NCBI GenBank assembly: GCA_964036195.1 | Contig: OZ038453.1 | Span: 21,786,352 to 21,850,351, forward strand | DNA from: Sphaerolaimus hirsutus | Taxonomy: Eukaryota > Nematoda > Chromadorea > Monhysterida > Sphaerolaimidae | Length of the DNA stretch: 64,000 nucleotides | Reading direction: 5' to 3' | Shown: positions 52,805-64,000 of the stretch, piece after piece | Layout: each line of letters opens with the position of its first letter | How positions within the stretch are numbered: position 1 is the stretch's first letter | Translations under genes and position numbers: made by a program | The notes under the pieces: model-generated | Seen by the model: the letters and a program-made list of their open reading frames with translations, nothing else | Told to the model about the DNA's origin: nothing | The model's database searches: none

Positions 52805-53186
52805 TCAGAAAAAGTGAATTTTGCCCAGTATCATAAAATGATTTAAAAAAACTGGAAACATAAACACAAACGCACTTTTGCCTGAAATTTCCTTCATCTT
52901 TTGGACCTATCTTCGTTCTATCAACTATGACGTTAAGATGTCTAGAATGTCTCGTTCAGGCACCTATATATTTAGTATGCGGTCCGCAACCGAAGTGTGT
53001 GTAGCATGTGTTATTATGCAATATTGCATGTATATTACCTCGGTGCAATGATGGTGCTCGTTCAATATTGCATTCTTATACAGTGACTCTATCTGGGTGT
53101 AGCTTCCATTCCATTGCCCATTTGAAGCATGTCGATGTTGTATTTTTGTGTCGCATTTGTGTCGAGTTCGCGTCAGCAAATTCAGC

Positions 53187-53511
53187 TACCATATTGCTTC
53201 TAATAGAAGGGCGCCCTTCTATTTGTTTTCGTCAACTTTTTTTACCTGTCCTTTTATTGGAGACCGGCTTTCTATTTTTTGTCAACTTGTCAAATAGCAC
53301 AAAATCAATGTACCAAAGGCACTAAATTACTGCATCCGCGGATTTTTTTATATTTTAAATGCATTTGGCACAATTCCAGCACTTTGTGTACCTTCTATTG
53401 GAAACCGCCCTTCTATTTATTTCGTGGCCCAAATTAAGTCTAAAAAGTGTGCCTTCTATTGGAGATGCCGTTCTATTAGAAACCCGCCCTTCTATTAGAA
53501 GAAATACGGTA
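53187..53511. repeat. ATAGAACGGC-family MITE, long form
   Basis: 'taccatattgcttctaatag' to 'ctattagaagaaatacggta', with 'ccttctattggaga' units. Confidence 0.7.
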
Positions 53512-54576
53512 TCAAAATGATGGGTGTCAATGATATCAAAAAAATACCTGTTGATGGGTGTCAATTTCAAAACGTTGATACCCCACAGACAGCATAATAT
53601 TCATTTTTCTGGATGAAACACTTAATCGTGACGTCATGTTTAATTTAAAATACATATATCATACTCCAGTCTCAACAACTGGATAAATACATTTACATTT
53701 CCTCTTAAAAAGAGCCTGTACAGCAAAGTTTTTGAAAGTACGGGTGTATAGAAAATGTATTTCAGAAAAATCAATGGGGGCGTAAAAAGTGACCACACTG
53801 CATGTATCTGCAGAACTTCTCAGGTTAAATTTTATGTTGGGGAAGTGTTTTTAAGAATAAAAACCCCCCAAACGAATGGAAATGGCTGTGGTAGTGGCAG
53901 CAAAAATGATTAATTAAAAATATTCACTTTTAGATTATCAGGAAAGAATACTTTCACAAAAATAGCAGTTTAACATTTTCCTGAGTACTAAATTATGAAA
54001 ATACTCACTTTTATGCTCCAAGAAAAGTATTTTACTCACCCTTTACACACGTAAAAGTTGCTGGCATTAAAAAGTATAAAAAAACTTTAGGCAGCGTTCA
54101 CACGGCCACGACAAAACTATGTGTAAGCACAAACATTTTAGGCATCCAACTGTCTTTTTTTGTAATTAAAATTGAAACTTTGTTGTGTCAGAACCCTTGA
54201 TCTCGATCACCCTTGTTGCCTAGGACGAACATAAAAGTAATAAATGACATAATCATACAAAATAAGATTATATTTTCTTGTTTTCAGTGGTTGTATCGTT
54301 CAATGCTGCCTCGTTAACGAAGCTACCTAGAACAAAAACTCGATAATCACCGACAACAAGAAATAATTGCAATCTTATTGCGTATGATTTTATAACCTAT
54401 GAAAATTTATATTTGTCCCACGCAACAATGGTTCGACAACAAATTAAAACGACAACGTTCGTCTGACACAAAAATCTTCAATTTTCATGACAAAAAGCTG
54501 ACAGCACATAACTTTTGTTGTCACACGGATTTTTGTCGCTGCTTAACGTTCACTTTGAGAAAAAAGTTCAGTATCT
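53512..54576. other. Gene-free stretch, nothing recognised
   Basis: AT-rich sequence. No open frame with domain or splice support. Confidence 0.4.
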
Positions 54577-54650
54577 TTGCGTGTGCGCGAGCGTGCCCGC
54601 ATGCGTGCGTGCACATGCACACATGCACACGCATGCGTCACGTACTCAAG
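54577..54650. repeat. Alternating purine-pyrimidine tract
   Basis: 'gcgtgtgcgcgagcgtgccc' followed by 'gcatgcgtgcgtgcacatgc' and 'acacatgcacacgcatgcgt'. TG/CA/CG alternation of the kind able to adopt Z-DNA. Confidence 0.6.
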
Positions 54651-54714
54651 CCGCCACACCTCGGGCCGCACCTGCCCGCGCCCATGCTTCTATGGTACAT
54701 CCCAATAGCAGCCG

Positions 54715-56316
54715 CGAATACACCGTAGTTGTTAAAATGTATTTACGTTTACTCGATAAATACGGATACTCGAGTACTGCGTAAATACGTTTACGTGGCC
54801 TTCCTAAGTATACCGGTACTCACCTAATCAAGTACTTTTTGACTGTACGCGAATACAGAGGACGTATTTCAAACAGGTTTTTTAATAGGCTTTTTTAAGG
54901 GAGAGAAAAGCTAAAAATTGGGACAAAATATCCAAAATAGCACAAAAAAGCAAAAACCCAATAACTAGTGAATTTTATGGTGAAACAGTACGAAAATGAG
55001 TGATTTTGAGCGAAAATTGGGGCAAAATTTCTCAAAAATACCCACTTTTACATTTTCCTGGGACAAAAGTAATTTACTCACGTTTACTCATGAGTAAAAG
55101 TAAAAAAAAATACTTTACGTTTTCTGTACTCACCTGTGAGTTAAAATTAAATACTTTACGTTTACGTTTACTTTTACAAAAGTACAGTACTTTTGACAAC
55201 TCTGGAGTACACACAAGTACACACCATACACTACACTACATCAGTACTACATGCGCGCGCACTGCACTACTTGCGTGCATGTCGTATATAGTCCACACTG
55301 AGCATAGCATACCCTGGGACTGGGGAAGCTGGCACCCGTGCGGACTGGATACACTAATACTAAATAATGGCACATGGGCGGGCGGGCCGCACTACTCACT
55401 GCCTCATTTGTATACTAATGCGCGACCATATGTACACGTTCCGGGGGCTGGTCGTTCTACGCGTTGTATCCATTTGTTGGCTTTTATTTCGTTTTTTTGG
55501 GGGGGGGGTGGTTTTACTTTTTAGGTTGCTTTTGGGGGAGTTGTTAAAAGTACAAGAGTTTTTTAAGGTATATGTGAATGTAAAGTATTTATTTATTTTT
55601 TTACTCACACTTTGAGTACATCAAATTTAAGGTAATTTTTTTACTTTTACTGATGGTCTTTTTTATCTTCTATGCATTGACAAAGCCATAGTTGATAAAA
55701 CGTATTTTTGTATACTCAACAAATACGTATACTCGAGTAATGTGTTAATACATTTACATATCCTCCCAACAAATACTGGTACTCAACTCACTTACTCACC
55801 TAATTTTTTCAAGTATGCGAGTAAAGGAAACATATTTCAGCTGGGCTTTTATATTGGCTTTTTCAAGGTACAAAGGGAAAAAATAGAGAAAAAGCTAAAA
55901 ATAGGGAAAAATATCTAAAATCGCAATTTTTGGGTTGAAAGTTCAGGAAATTTTGATTTTGAGCGAAAATCGGGGGGAAATTTCTCAAAGATACCCACTT
56001 TTGCGTTTTTCGGAACAAAAGTAACTTACTCACGTTTACTCATGAGTAAAAGTAAAAAATACTGCACTCAGGGGGTGAGTAAAAAATAAATACTTCACGT
56101 TTACGTATACTTGACAAAAGCCTGACTATACTTTTAACATCTCTGCTATATAAAGCCGTCTGAAATACGTTTTCTGTACTCTAATGCTTTCAAAAAGTAT
56201 ATGTAAAAGCGAGTACAGTTGCCTTTTTTTCAGAGAAAATTTAAACGTATTACCTTAGTACTCGAGTATATGAACTATTTCTGGAGTAAACGTAAATACG
56301 TGTTAACAACCAGGGC
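54715..56316. repeat. Cluster of GTAAACGTAAATACG-family repeats
   Basis: Three units, about 54715-55205, 55505-55815 and 55985-56316. Each contains 'tttacgtttactcg', 'actcatgagtaaaagtaaaa' and 'gagaaaaagctaaaaatagg'-type segments. A GC-rich unique part lies at 55240-55480. Confidence 0.55.
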
Positions 56317-56469
56317 TTCGTGTTTGCTTTAGGTTGTGAACATCAGTAATTTTGGGGTCATCCAAGGGAAAGAGGGAATGGCACTTTTTGAAGATGTATG
56401 GCGAGATTGTTGTATACTATCTGAGGTGCACTGTTCTTTCTTTTAGTTCTCTAACGATAGGAGTAGCGT

Positions 56470-56626
56470 AAGTCAGGGAACCAATCGCAGACCCTGTAAA
56501 ATGCTATGTAAAATGTAAAATGTCATGCAAAGTGTAAAAAGTGTAAAAGTGTAAAAAGTGTAAAAAGTGTAAAATTCGCTGGGAAATTTCAAATGTATGT
56601 ACATGGCATTTTAAAGGGTCTGGGAC
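56470..56626. repeat. CCCTGTAAA-family MITE
   Basis: 'ggaaccaatcgcagaccctg' to 'aagggtctgggaccgatgc', with a 'gtgtaaaaagtgtaaaa' expansion. Confidence 0.7.
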
Positions 56627-56841
56627 CGATGCTAGTTGCTAGTTTCTCAAACGGAATCACATTTTTTCACAGTCATGCAAAACTCGTCGTTCATGCATGC
56701 CTTGAAAAATACAGAGCACTTTTTGCTTGGCTAATTTTGTTTCGTTCTGTGTTTGTTTGTTTCACAGCATTGTGAGATATACGCGTGGCTACCACCAAGT
56801 CAATTGTGAATGAATAGCGCCCTAGGTAAGCGGATTCCACC

Positions 56842-57036
56842 CGGGTGCTATTCCTAAACCCTGTAAAAGGGCCTGTAAAAGGGCCTGAAAAATGTCAAAT
56901 CACATGCAAAGTGCAAAAAGTTTTGTAAGTAAGGGATATGTAAGTTCTCCATTTTCCATGGCATTTCACATGACTTTTGAAACTTTGCATGACATTTTAC
57001 ATTTTACTGGGCATTTTACAGGGTCTGGGACTGACT
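56842..57036. repeat. CCCTGTAAA-family MITE
   Basis: 'gggtgctattcctaaaccct' to 'tacagggtctgggactgac'. Confidence 0.7.
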
Positions 57037-57540
57037 TCAATTAGTACGACTTCTTATTGAGCTATGCGACCTGATAAAATGCATGTTGAAACACAGACCT
57101 AAAATACGCTGCTTCGGGAGTGTTTTTTTATTTATACTATAGGTATTTTTACATTGATTTTCACCAAACTTTCACATCTAATAGGCCAAAAAAATTGGCT
57201 ATAGTTGTTTCTAGCCAATGAATCATTGTTTTAATAAAGTTTTCAAAATTTTGTAATGTTTTATGCATTTTTTACGCGATTTACGCGGTCTTGGCGCCGC
57301 CAGTGTAGCAATAGTGATAAGAGTTAGAGACCAAACAAAATTGTAATAATTATAAAAGCCTCTTGTAATTTTTTTTGTAAATCTGTGTATCCGTTTGAAT
57401 TTGGCACCTGGAGCTTTGGTCAGTTCAATTTGATTAATTTTAGAAACATTCGTGCCATCCAATGGTACATACAGTATTTGTTCGCATAATTGCCCCCGCG
57501 CTGAATTATTTCCACTCTTGAATAATTACCCCCACAGTAC
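57037..57540. other. Gene-free stretch, nothing recognised
   Basis: AT-rich. A 79-codon minus-strand frame (57223-57462) has no domain or splice support. Confidence 0.35.
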
Positions 57541-57976
57541 ACATACCGTATTACCTCGAATTATCCCCCCCCCCCCCTGAATTAACCCCCCCCCTCGAAA
57601 TACCCCCCTAAATTTCGGCTGAGGAAATAATAAACCCCCCCTCGAAATACCCCCCCCCCTAATATTGAGTGTAACGTGAACATCCATGACAAATACCGCA
57701 GTTTGTGATCTGTACAATGCAGAACACACGTTAAAACTGATGATTGAGTGACGTTAGGGTAGGGTTTTTGTGTATATACAGTAATATATGCCTATAAACA
57801 CATATAAAGCTATGTGATTGTTCGATTTTTCTACGTCTGCGTATGGGGAATTTCCGAAAATTTCTGGCGAAATAATAGACCCCCCCCCTCGAATAAACCC
57901 CCCCTCGAATTATCCCCCCCTCAAATTTTGCTGGCGAAATAATAAACCCCCTGGGGGTATTTCGAGGTAATACGGT
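57541..57976. repeat. TACCGTATTACCTCGAATTA-family MITE
   Basis: 'taccgtattacctcgaatta' to 'tttcgaggtaatacggta', with C-runs at both ends of the interior. Confidence 0.8.
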
Positions 57977-58090
57977 AGGTAAAAATTTTTCCCGCTTTCA
58001 ATTTGACATGTTTTTTTGTTAAGAAAGAATATTTATTTTGTGAACTGAGTTTATAGAAAGAAACATGCTTGAAAATATTTTCAAACAACT

Positions 58091-58182
58091 AATACTCCTT
58101 GAATAGTTCCCCCCCCCCCGAAAAAAAAATGTCTGACGGAAAAATTAGCCTCCACGGGAATTATTCGAGCAATTACGGTATT
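58091..58182. repeat. Small TACCGTATTT-family fragment
   Basis: 'ctccttgaatagttcccccc' then 'atgtctgacggaaaaatta', ending 'attattcgagcaattacggta'. Confidence 0.55.
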
Positions 58183-58939
58183 TCGGTTTCTCGACCGGCA
58201 CTTTACGGTACGCGTTTTCAGACAGACTTTATTTTTAACGCTTTTGAACGGATTATAAATAGAAGCTACTGATTAAGTCAAAAGGGAAATCTTTAAGCTT
58301 TGGTTTTATTGTCGGAAATAGAAAAAATATAAATGGAAGAAAGATGTCGTGCCGTTCAGCGTTCAACCCGCTGCAGCTTTGCAGCGTGTACAGAGTTGAA
58401 AAAATGCTGGGAAATTTGTATTTGAAAAAAATATCGGAAAATATAGAAATATTAAAAAAAATAATGTTTATGTTTTCCAGGATTTTTGAGAGATTTGAAA
58501 ATATTTGAGATATCAGCAAATATGAAAGATTTCTAACTTATATTTATTTTATTGCCTTTTTCTAATGGAAATTTCATTCTACTTAATTTATGAGAGATTT
58601 TCTGTGATTTATTTTAATTGTATTTTACTTATTGAAAGATTTTCTGTGATTTTATGTAATTATGTTTTCGTAAAACAAGAAAACTAAAAATAATTTAGTT
58701 AACTTTTCTTAAAAATAATTTAAAAAAAGCTAAGCGTACCCACTCTTGCATGATTTCTCTAAGGCGTTATTCGATTTTGAGGCTAACGTTTTCTGCCGTT
58801 CACTCTGCTGTGAAAAAGTTAAATAAAAATATGATAAGTCGCGTTCGAAAGTTAATCCGTTTTACATATTTTCAGTGAAAAATCGCAAGAGTGTGGCTTT
58901 GGAAGCGTCCGAAAAACTCGATATGGTTATCTCCCCAAA
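58183..58939. other. Gene-free stretch, nothing recognised
   Basis: AT-rich unique sequence. Confidence 0.4.
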
Positions 58940-59170
58940 TGACAGTCCCAGACACTGTAAAATGATAAATTCCATGTAAAATGTCAAACGTCATGTAAAA
59001 GACTCTCACAAGTCAGGTAAATTGCCCTGTAAAATGGCGAGCTGTTAAACATTTTCAAGGGCATTTAACATGTCTTGTGGCACATTGCATGATATTTAAC
59101 ATTTTGCAGTATATTTTACATCACTTTTGACATTTACACGGCTTTTTCCATGACCTTTGACCTCGAACAA
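58940..59170. repeat. CCCTGTAAA-family MITE, right end eroded
   Basis: 'gacagtcccagacactgtaa' at the left; 'acatcacttttgacatttac' and 'tttttccatgacctttgac' at the right without a clear terminus. Confidence 0.6.
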
Positions 59171-59344
59171 CTCCCCCTGTTAGCTGGCTGAGGAAAAAAT
59201 AACTACCACTTCTCGATTAACTCACCTCTACTATTATGCTGGAAAGGCGTATGTGTATAAAAACACGGTAAATGTGTAAGATAGGTCATTATATAAAAAA
59301 TATAGTATTTTTGCAGCTGATGAATTTCCCCCCATTCAAACAAT

Positions 59345-60659
59345 ATAGCGTATTACCTCGAAATACCCCCATGGGGGTTTATTATTTCGCCAGCAAAATT
59401 TGAGGGGGGGGGGGGTTTATTCGAGGGGGGTTTTATTATTTCGTCAGATATTTTCGTGAAATTCAAAGTAAAGAATTTTCTTACACAAAAACAGTAATAA
59501 CAGTGAGAAAATAGGTTATATTTGTGCTATAGATGTACATATCGTACACAAATGAGCGTAAATATAACTGTAGCTGCGATGCAAATCAGTAGAAATAAAT
59601 ACATCATGTACATTCCATACATGATGTACATGGTCGGGCTGAAAAGTCCCCGGGCAGTGCTCGCCATTCGCGCTAGGGGTGAGCTACGGTTATAAAATTT
59701 TAACACGTGTATATATCAGGTGTTTTGAGTTTTCACCCAAAATTTCACCCCTCTAGCTCCACCCACTGCGGAACTGTGGGGGTTACAATTTCGGTCATTT
59801 TGTACTGATGTACAAATGGTGCTCTAGCTCAACGCTGCTTTAAGTTGTGATCATGAAACTTTGGCAAGTGTAAGCCACCAGTGTTGGCAATGTGCTGATA
59901 GCATTAAACACTTTCATCAACATCATTGCTATTAAGGTAAAATAAATATGCAGATCAGGGTGATGTGCAAGAAACGTGGGAACTGTGATGGATGTTTTTG
60001 GTGATCATCTGAGATCATGTTGTATTGCAGTGATTTTAATGTTGTTTTGAAATGTGCAGTAAATTATTATGTCGATTAAATTTCATTTGTGTTTCATTAC
60101 TAATCTGTAGTGGACACATTACCTGTGTTCAACAGCAGTGTGCATGAAAAACGCCTCCTGTATTAACCAACCGTAGAGGCAGAATGATGAATTTGGTAGT
60201 GAGAGTAGTGACAGTAATGGCAATATGGACTAGGCTTATGATATCATAGCTAATGTTGGTGAGTGCTGGCACATTGCCAACACTGGTGGCTTACACTAGC
60301 CAAAGTTTCATGATCACAACTTAAAGCAGCGTTGAGCTAGAGCACCATTTGTACATCAGTACAAAATGACCCAAATTGTAACCCCCACAGTTCCGCAGTG
60401 GGTGGAGCTAGAGGGGCGAAATTTTGGGTGAAAACTCAAAACACCTGATATATTAACGTGTTAAAATTTTATAACCGTAGCTTACCCCTAGCGCGAATGG
60501 CGAGCACTGCCCGGGGACTTTTCAGCCCGACCATGTACATCATTCCGGAGGGGGGCATTTCGAGGGGGGTTTATTATTTCCCCAGCCCATTTTGAGGGCA
60601 GGGGGGGTTAATTCGAGGGGGGGGTAATTAAAAGGGGGAAATTCGAGGTAATACGATAT
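59345..60659. repeat. TACCGTATTACCTCGAAATA-family MITE interrupted by a mariner-type foldback
   Basis: 'gcgtattacctcgaaatacc' at the left and 'attcgaggtaatacgatata' at the right. The mariner-type element 59629-60535 is inserted in its middle. Confidence 0.7.
59629..60535. mobile_element. Mariner-type foldback MITE, 907 bp
   Basis: Termini CATGGTCGGGCTGAAAAGTC and its exact inverse, flanked by TA on both sides (59627-59628, 60536-60537). The end closely resembles mariner/Himar terminal repeats (TGGCTGATAAGTCCCCGG). The arms are complementary for about 270 bp, including 'gttgagctagagcaccattt'; the 360-bp centre is unique. No transposase frame. Confidence 0.8.
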
Positions 60660-60689
60660 AGGTAGATAACGCATTTTACTTAATATTCT

Positions 60690-60784
60690 GACGAAAGATG
60701 ACTCCCCCTCGAATACCCCCCCCCCTCAAAAAATGCTGACGGGAAAATAACTCACCCGGAAATTATTCGAGGATATACGGTAGA
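60690..60784. repeat. Small TACCGTATTT-family fragment
   Basis: 'ctgacgaaagatgactcccc' to 'attattcgaggatatacggta'. Confidence 0.5.
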
Positions 60785-61139
60785 CTAAGAGTTTTTGTGA
60801 TACACTCATGTGCGTTTTAATATGTAACTCTTCCGTTTAATCAAGGATCTAAACTTCCTTTCAATTTTGAAGCATTTATCAAAATGATTTTTCTAAATTC
60901 CAAAAACAAAATATTTAGACCGATAAACATATTGCGCAAAGCCGCAGCGAAACACAATTGCCAAAAAGAGTGTGAAAACGTCTCGTCAACCTTAAACAAT
61001 TTCCAATTCCAAACTTTGCAAATTCCATACGAACTAGATACGTGGACACACATAATACATTCCCTCAGCGTGCACTGCACTGCACTGCTTTACCTACACA
61101 GTGGCTTGTAATGCACTGCTACAATGAAAGCGTGCTGCA
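60785..61139. other. Gene-free stretch with one weak open frame
   Basis: A 75-codon plus-strand frame at 60884-61111 has some protein-like character but no splice or domain support. Nothing else seen. Confidence 0.3.
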
Positions 61140-61616
61140 CTGGGGGCACTCCCAGGACCTGTAAAATGTCAAATGTCATGCAAAGTGTCAAATGTCATGT
61201 AAAATTCCCTGTAAAGTGTGAAATGTTATAGAAAGTGCCAAAAGTAAAGTAAAATGCTATGTAAAATGTGAAATGTCATGCAAACTGTCAAAAGTCATGT
61301 CAAATGTTTTGTTAAATGTTTAATGTCATGTAAAATGCTCTGGAAAATGTGAAATGTCATGAAAAGTGTCAAGAGTAATGTAAAATGACCTGTAAAATCT
61401 TAAATATCATGTAAAATGCCCTGGAAAATGGTAAATGTCATGCAAAGTGTCAAAAGTCATGTAAAAATCCCTGGAAAATGTTTAATGTCATGAAAAATGT
61501 CCTGGAAAACATTAAATGTCATGTAGTGTCAAAAGTCACGTAAAATGCCCTGTAAAATGGCAAACATTCACACTTGACATTTGACATTTCACAGGGTCTG
61601 GGACTGGCACCTGGTA
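61140..61616. repeat. CCCTGTAAA-family MITE with expanded left arm
   Basis: 'gggggcactcccaggacctg' to 'cagggtctgggactggcacc'. The left arm has about ten 'aaatgtcatg(c)aaagtgtc'-type units; the right arm has only one or two, so symmetry is lost. Confidence 0.75.
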
Positions 61617-62865
61617 TGGGATCAATGGCTTTGAAGTGTAGTGCGGTGCGGCCACTGAACGTGTCTTGTGTCTGATATGATGTAGAGGTCACCGGGTGCA
61701 GCAGTGATTGCTGGGAAATGTTTGTGTCGTTTTGTGAATGTAAGAGAAAGAGTGATGGTTTGATGTGCAGTGATGTTTTTACTATCAATGGGTTTTTTTA
61801 CAATGCACAGTTCTGATTTGAATGATTTTTGACAATGTCCATGTGCTAGCTAGATTTATCTGAAAGTTTTGCACTGGATTTAGGTACATGTTTTTGGAAG
61901 AGAAATTTGATAAGACATTTATAAAAACATCATAACAGTTTTCCACACTTTTTCTTAAAAGTTAACCAAAAATTCCATTCTATTCAATATTTATGATAAC
62001 TTGACAAAAAATTTTTTCCCACAACATTTCAGTCATGACTTTATGTATTCATCAGATTAGGTTAACATTATGTGCAAAGCTTGCTATAAATACATACCTA
62101 GTTGGTAAGACATTTATTGCATATTTACTACATCTTTTAGTGCATATTAATGAGAAATTTCCTGCATGCATGATCTCATTACAAATGCTTTTTTTGTTCT
62201 GTGGCTTTTTTTCAATATACCCTGTGTTTTAAATAATTTGTGGATTACGACAGTTCTTTACAAGAAATTTTATCATTGATTGAGTAAGACGTGCATAAAA
62301 ATAATTTAGCATTTGTTTTGTGTAAATCATATGCGAAATATCAACATTGAATTTCAACTTTCAGGTGAATATCAGTCAATGGACGAACAAAAGTATTTCA
62401 ATCTAATTTTTCCAAATTTTATTTATTCCTAATTCTACTAAAAACATTCGATCCAGCGAATTGACAAAGCGACACACACTGGATATCCATTTGTCTTGCA
62501 TTTATATTACAGCATTTACAAAGAGACAATTAGCTGAATGAAACTAAATACATGCATATATAGCTAGCAAAAGGCATAAAATATACTCCAGCTAAGTACT
62601 CGCCGCGCTATAAAGTCTGGATACATGCAATACATAATATTTGCATACACTAAAAGTACACATGGGTCCATGATAAAAGTCACATTCATAATTTCTATGT
62701 AGCATTTGCTAGTAGCAGCCCCCTTGCAGCTGTTATATGTATATTCTGTATACTATTTACATGTACTAGGCCCGGGGCGCTATTTTTAATCAATGACACA
62801 TGTTATATTAAAGTGAGGCCAGTGGGCTGCCTATCTGTTGGTGAGTTGAGAAGTTGGTGTCTTCC
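61617..62865. other. Gene-free stretch, nothing recognised
   Basis: AT-rich unique sequence without exon-like ORFs. Confidence 0.4.
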
Positions 62866-63080
62866 CAGTGCAAATCCCAGACCTTGTAAAGTGTAAAGTT
62901 AAGTGTCAAATGTCATGTAAAATATCATGTGAAGTGTCAATTTCATGTCAAATGTAAAGAGAAGTGTCAATTGTCATGTAAAGTTCAGTGATAAAATCTT
63001 TTGTTTGTTTTGATTGACATTGTACCTGACATTTGACACTTTACTTTACACTTTTAAGTGTCTGGGACTGCCCCTAGAAG
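62866..63080. repeat. CCCTGTAAA-family MITE
   Basis: 'agtgcaaatcccagacct' to 'aagtgtctgggactgccccta'. Confidence 0.7.
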
Positions 63081-64000
63081 TAGTGATTAAAGTGATTGCA
63101 CGAAAGTGTGATGTATTAAACGAATTCACAAATGTAAGTACCGTACAGTACCGTACATGTAATGTACGTAATGTAAGTAACACATCATAGCTGTACTGAA
63201 AACTGAAAATAACTGGCCCCAAATTCAGACTATTAGGTAAAGAGTATAAGGTTCTATTAACTTAGTAAGGCACCTGGAAATGCGTGAGTCCAAGTTTCCA
63301 TAGCTGCTAATTAAATTTTTTTTTTCTGCCAGGTCTAGTTTTTCCAAACATATACTGGAACTCATCAGTAGACAAGTACTCAGAAACTTATAAATATGAC
63401 TGTTAATTCTTCATTTGCTGAAAGTGGTTTTACCATATTTCCTCAAAATACACTCAGGGGATTTGTTATTTCGCCACTGAATTTTGAGGGGATAAATTCA
63501 AGGTGGGGTTGGGCTAATTACAGTGGGTTACCATTTCATCACAAATTTTTTGAAATTTCATGAGTTATGCATTGTTTGTAACATACTCACACGTAGAAAA
63601 ACCAAACAATAAAATAGATGTACATAAGCCCTCACCTAGGGCTGGGGGGGGGTCAATTCAAGCAGCGGTTTATTTCAAGAACACAACCAGCCCCCCCCCC
63701 CTCATTCAGAATCAGACGCGCGAATAGGATGTGGTTTGAAGAACACCTACAGCCAGTTAATCATATTAAAGTGCAGTTGAAAAAGTTGCCGCTTAATTTT
63801 GAACCTAAATCTGGAGGTACGCAGTCAAAAAAGTTGAATGAAAAGCTAAATAACCGGATTTCGGTGGGTTGTTTTGGGAATTGGGATGGGTTAATTTTTC
63901 AAACGTGTTCACACCGGTTTTGACGTTTTGACAACAATCACAACTTACCAGAATATCGTATTTTATTTTCGTTGATTTTCTCAACTTGAACAATGTCCAC
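63081..64000. other. Right end of window: degenerate MITE and unassigned sequence
   Basis: 63150-63180 has short 'gtaccgtacatgtaatgtac' repeats. 63432-63700 resembles a worn TACCGTATTT element ('taccatatttcctcaaaata', 'tttcgccactgaattttgag'). From 63720 a plus-strand frame (WFEEHLQPVNHIKVQLKKLP) runs to 63923 without recognisable domain or splice support; it could be the edge of a gene. Confidence 0.35.

Noticed and set aside
9068-63080. Regularly repeated TGTCAAATG units as CRISPR or satellite arrays
   Set aside because: The units lie between inverted transposon ends, vary in length and have no spacers. The genome is eukaryotic.

Overview
The window is eukaryotic, repeat-rich, AT-leaning DNA with spliced genes. 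It reads as an invertebrate, most plausibly a nematode or related ecdysozoan with an expanded genome. That rests on a 30-exon secreted protein built of lustrin-type 'CC' cysteine modules, a protein style common in nematodes, and on a Naiad-type Penelope-like retroelement. Species cannot be settled from the sequence alone.

Layout. Positions 1-9067 hold two near-identical head-to-tail copies of a Penelope-like element with an N-terminal GIY-YIG endonuclease and a reverse transcriptase (RT). The unit is 4,837 bp and the left copy is cut by the window edge. The ORF1 reading frame of the second copy continues through a splice site into a short RG-rich exon lying in the 3' end of the first copy. 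Positions 11120-21945 hold a direct segmental duplication. Each half carries a three-exon gene for a small secreted precursor (signal peptide, Lys-Arg processing site, six-cysteine knottin-like C-terminus). The halves differ mainly by transposon insertions. Positions 27985-45428 hold the lustrin-type gene. Every splice junction keeps phase and gives a 1,676-residue product; five of its exons are tandem copies of one 201-nt exon. Its introns carry foldback transposons and an antisense tRNA-Lys(UUU)-like gene. Positions 45429-64000 are almost entirely non-autonomous transposons, with a few weak exon-like ORFs.

The repeat landscape is the other main content. Several families of palindromic MITEs recur: a CCCTGTAAA family (about 20 copies), a TACCGTATTTCCTCGAAATA family (about 20 copies), a CACACTAGTTTTCAC family, an ATTACAGCTC foldback family, an ATAGAACGGC family, a GTAAACGTAAATACG family, and a mariner-type foldback with a TA duplication. 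Nesting and paralog comparison give insertion order in several places.

How it works together. The retroelement encodes a predicted RNA-binding ORF1 product and an RT with its own endonuclease, and it appears to rely on tandem arrangement to assemble a full ORF1 mRNA. The host genes both encode secreted, disulfide-rich products. No housekeeping or metabolic gene was recognised.
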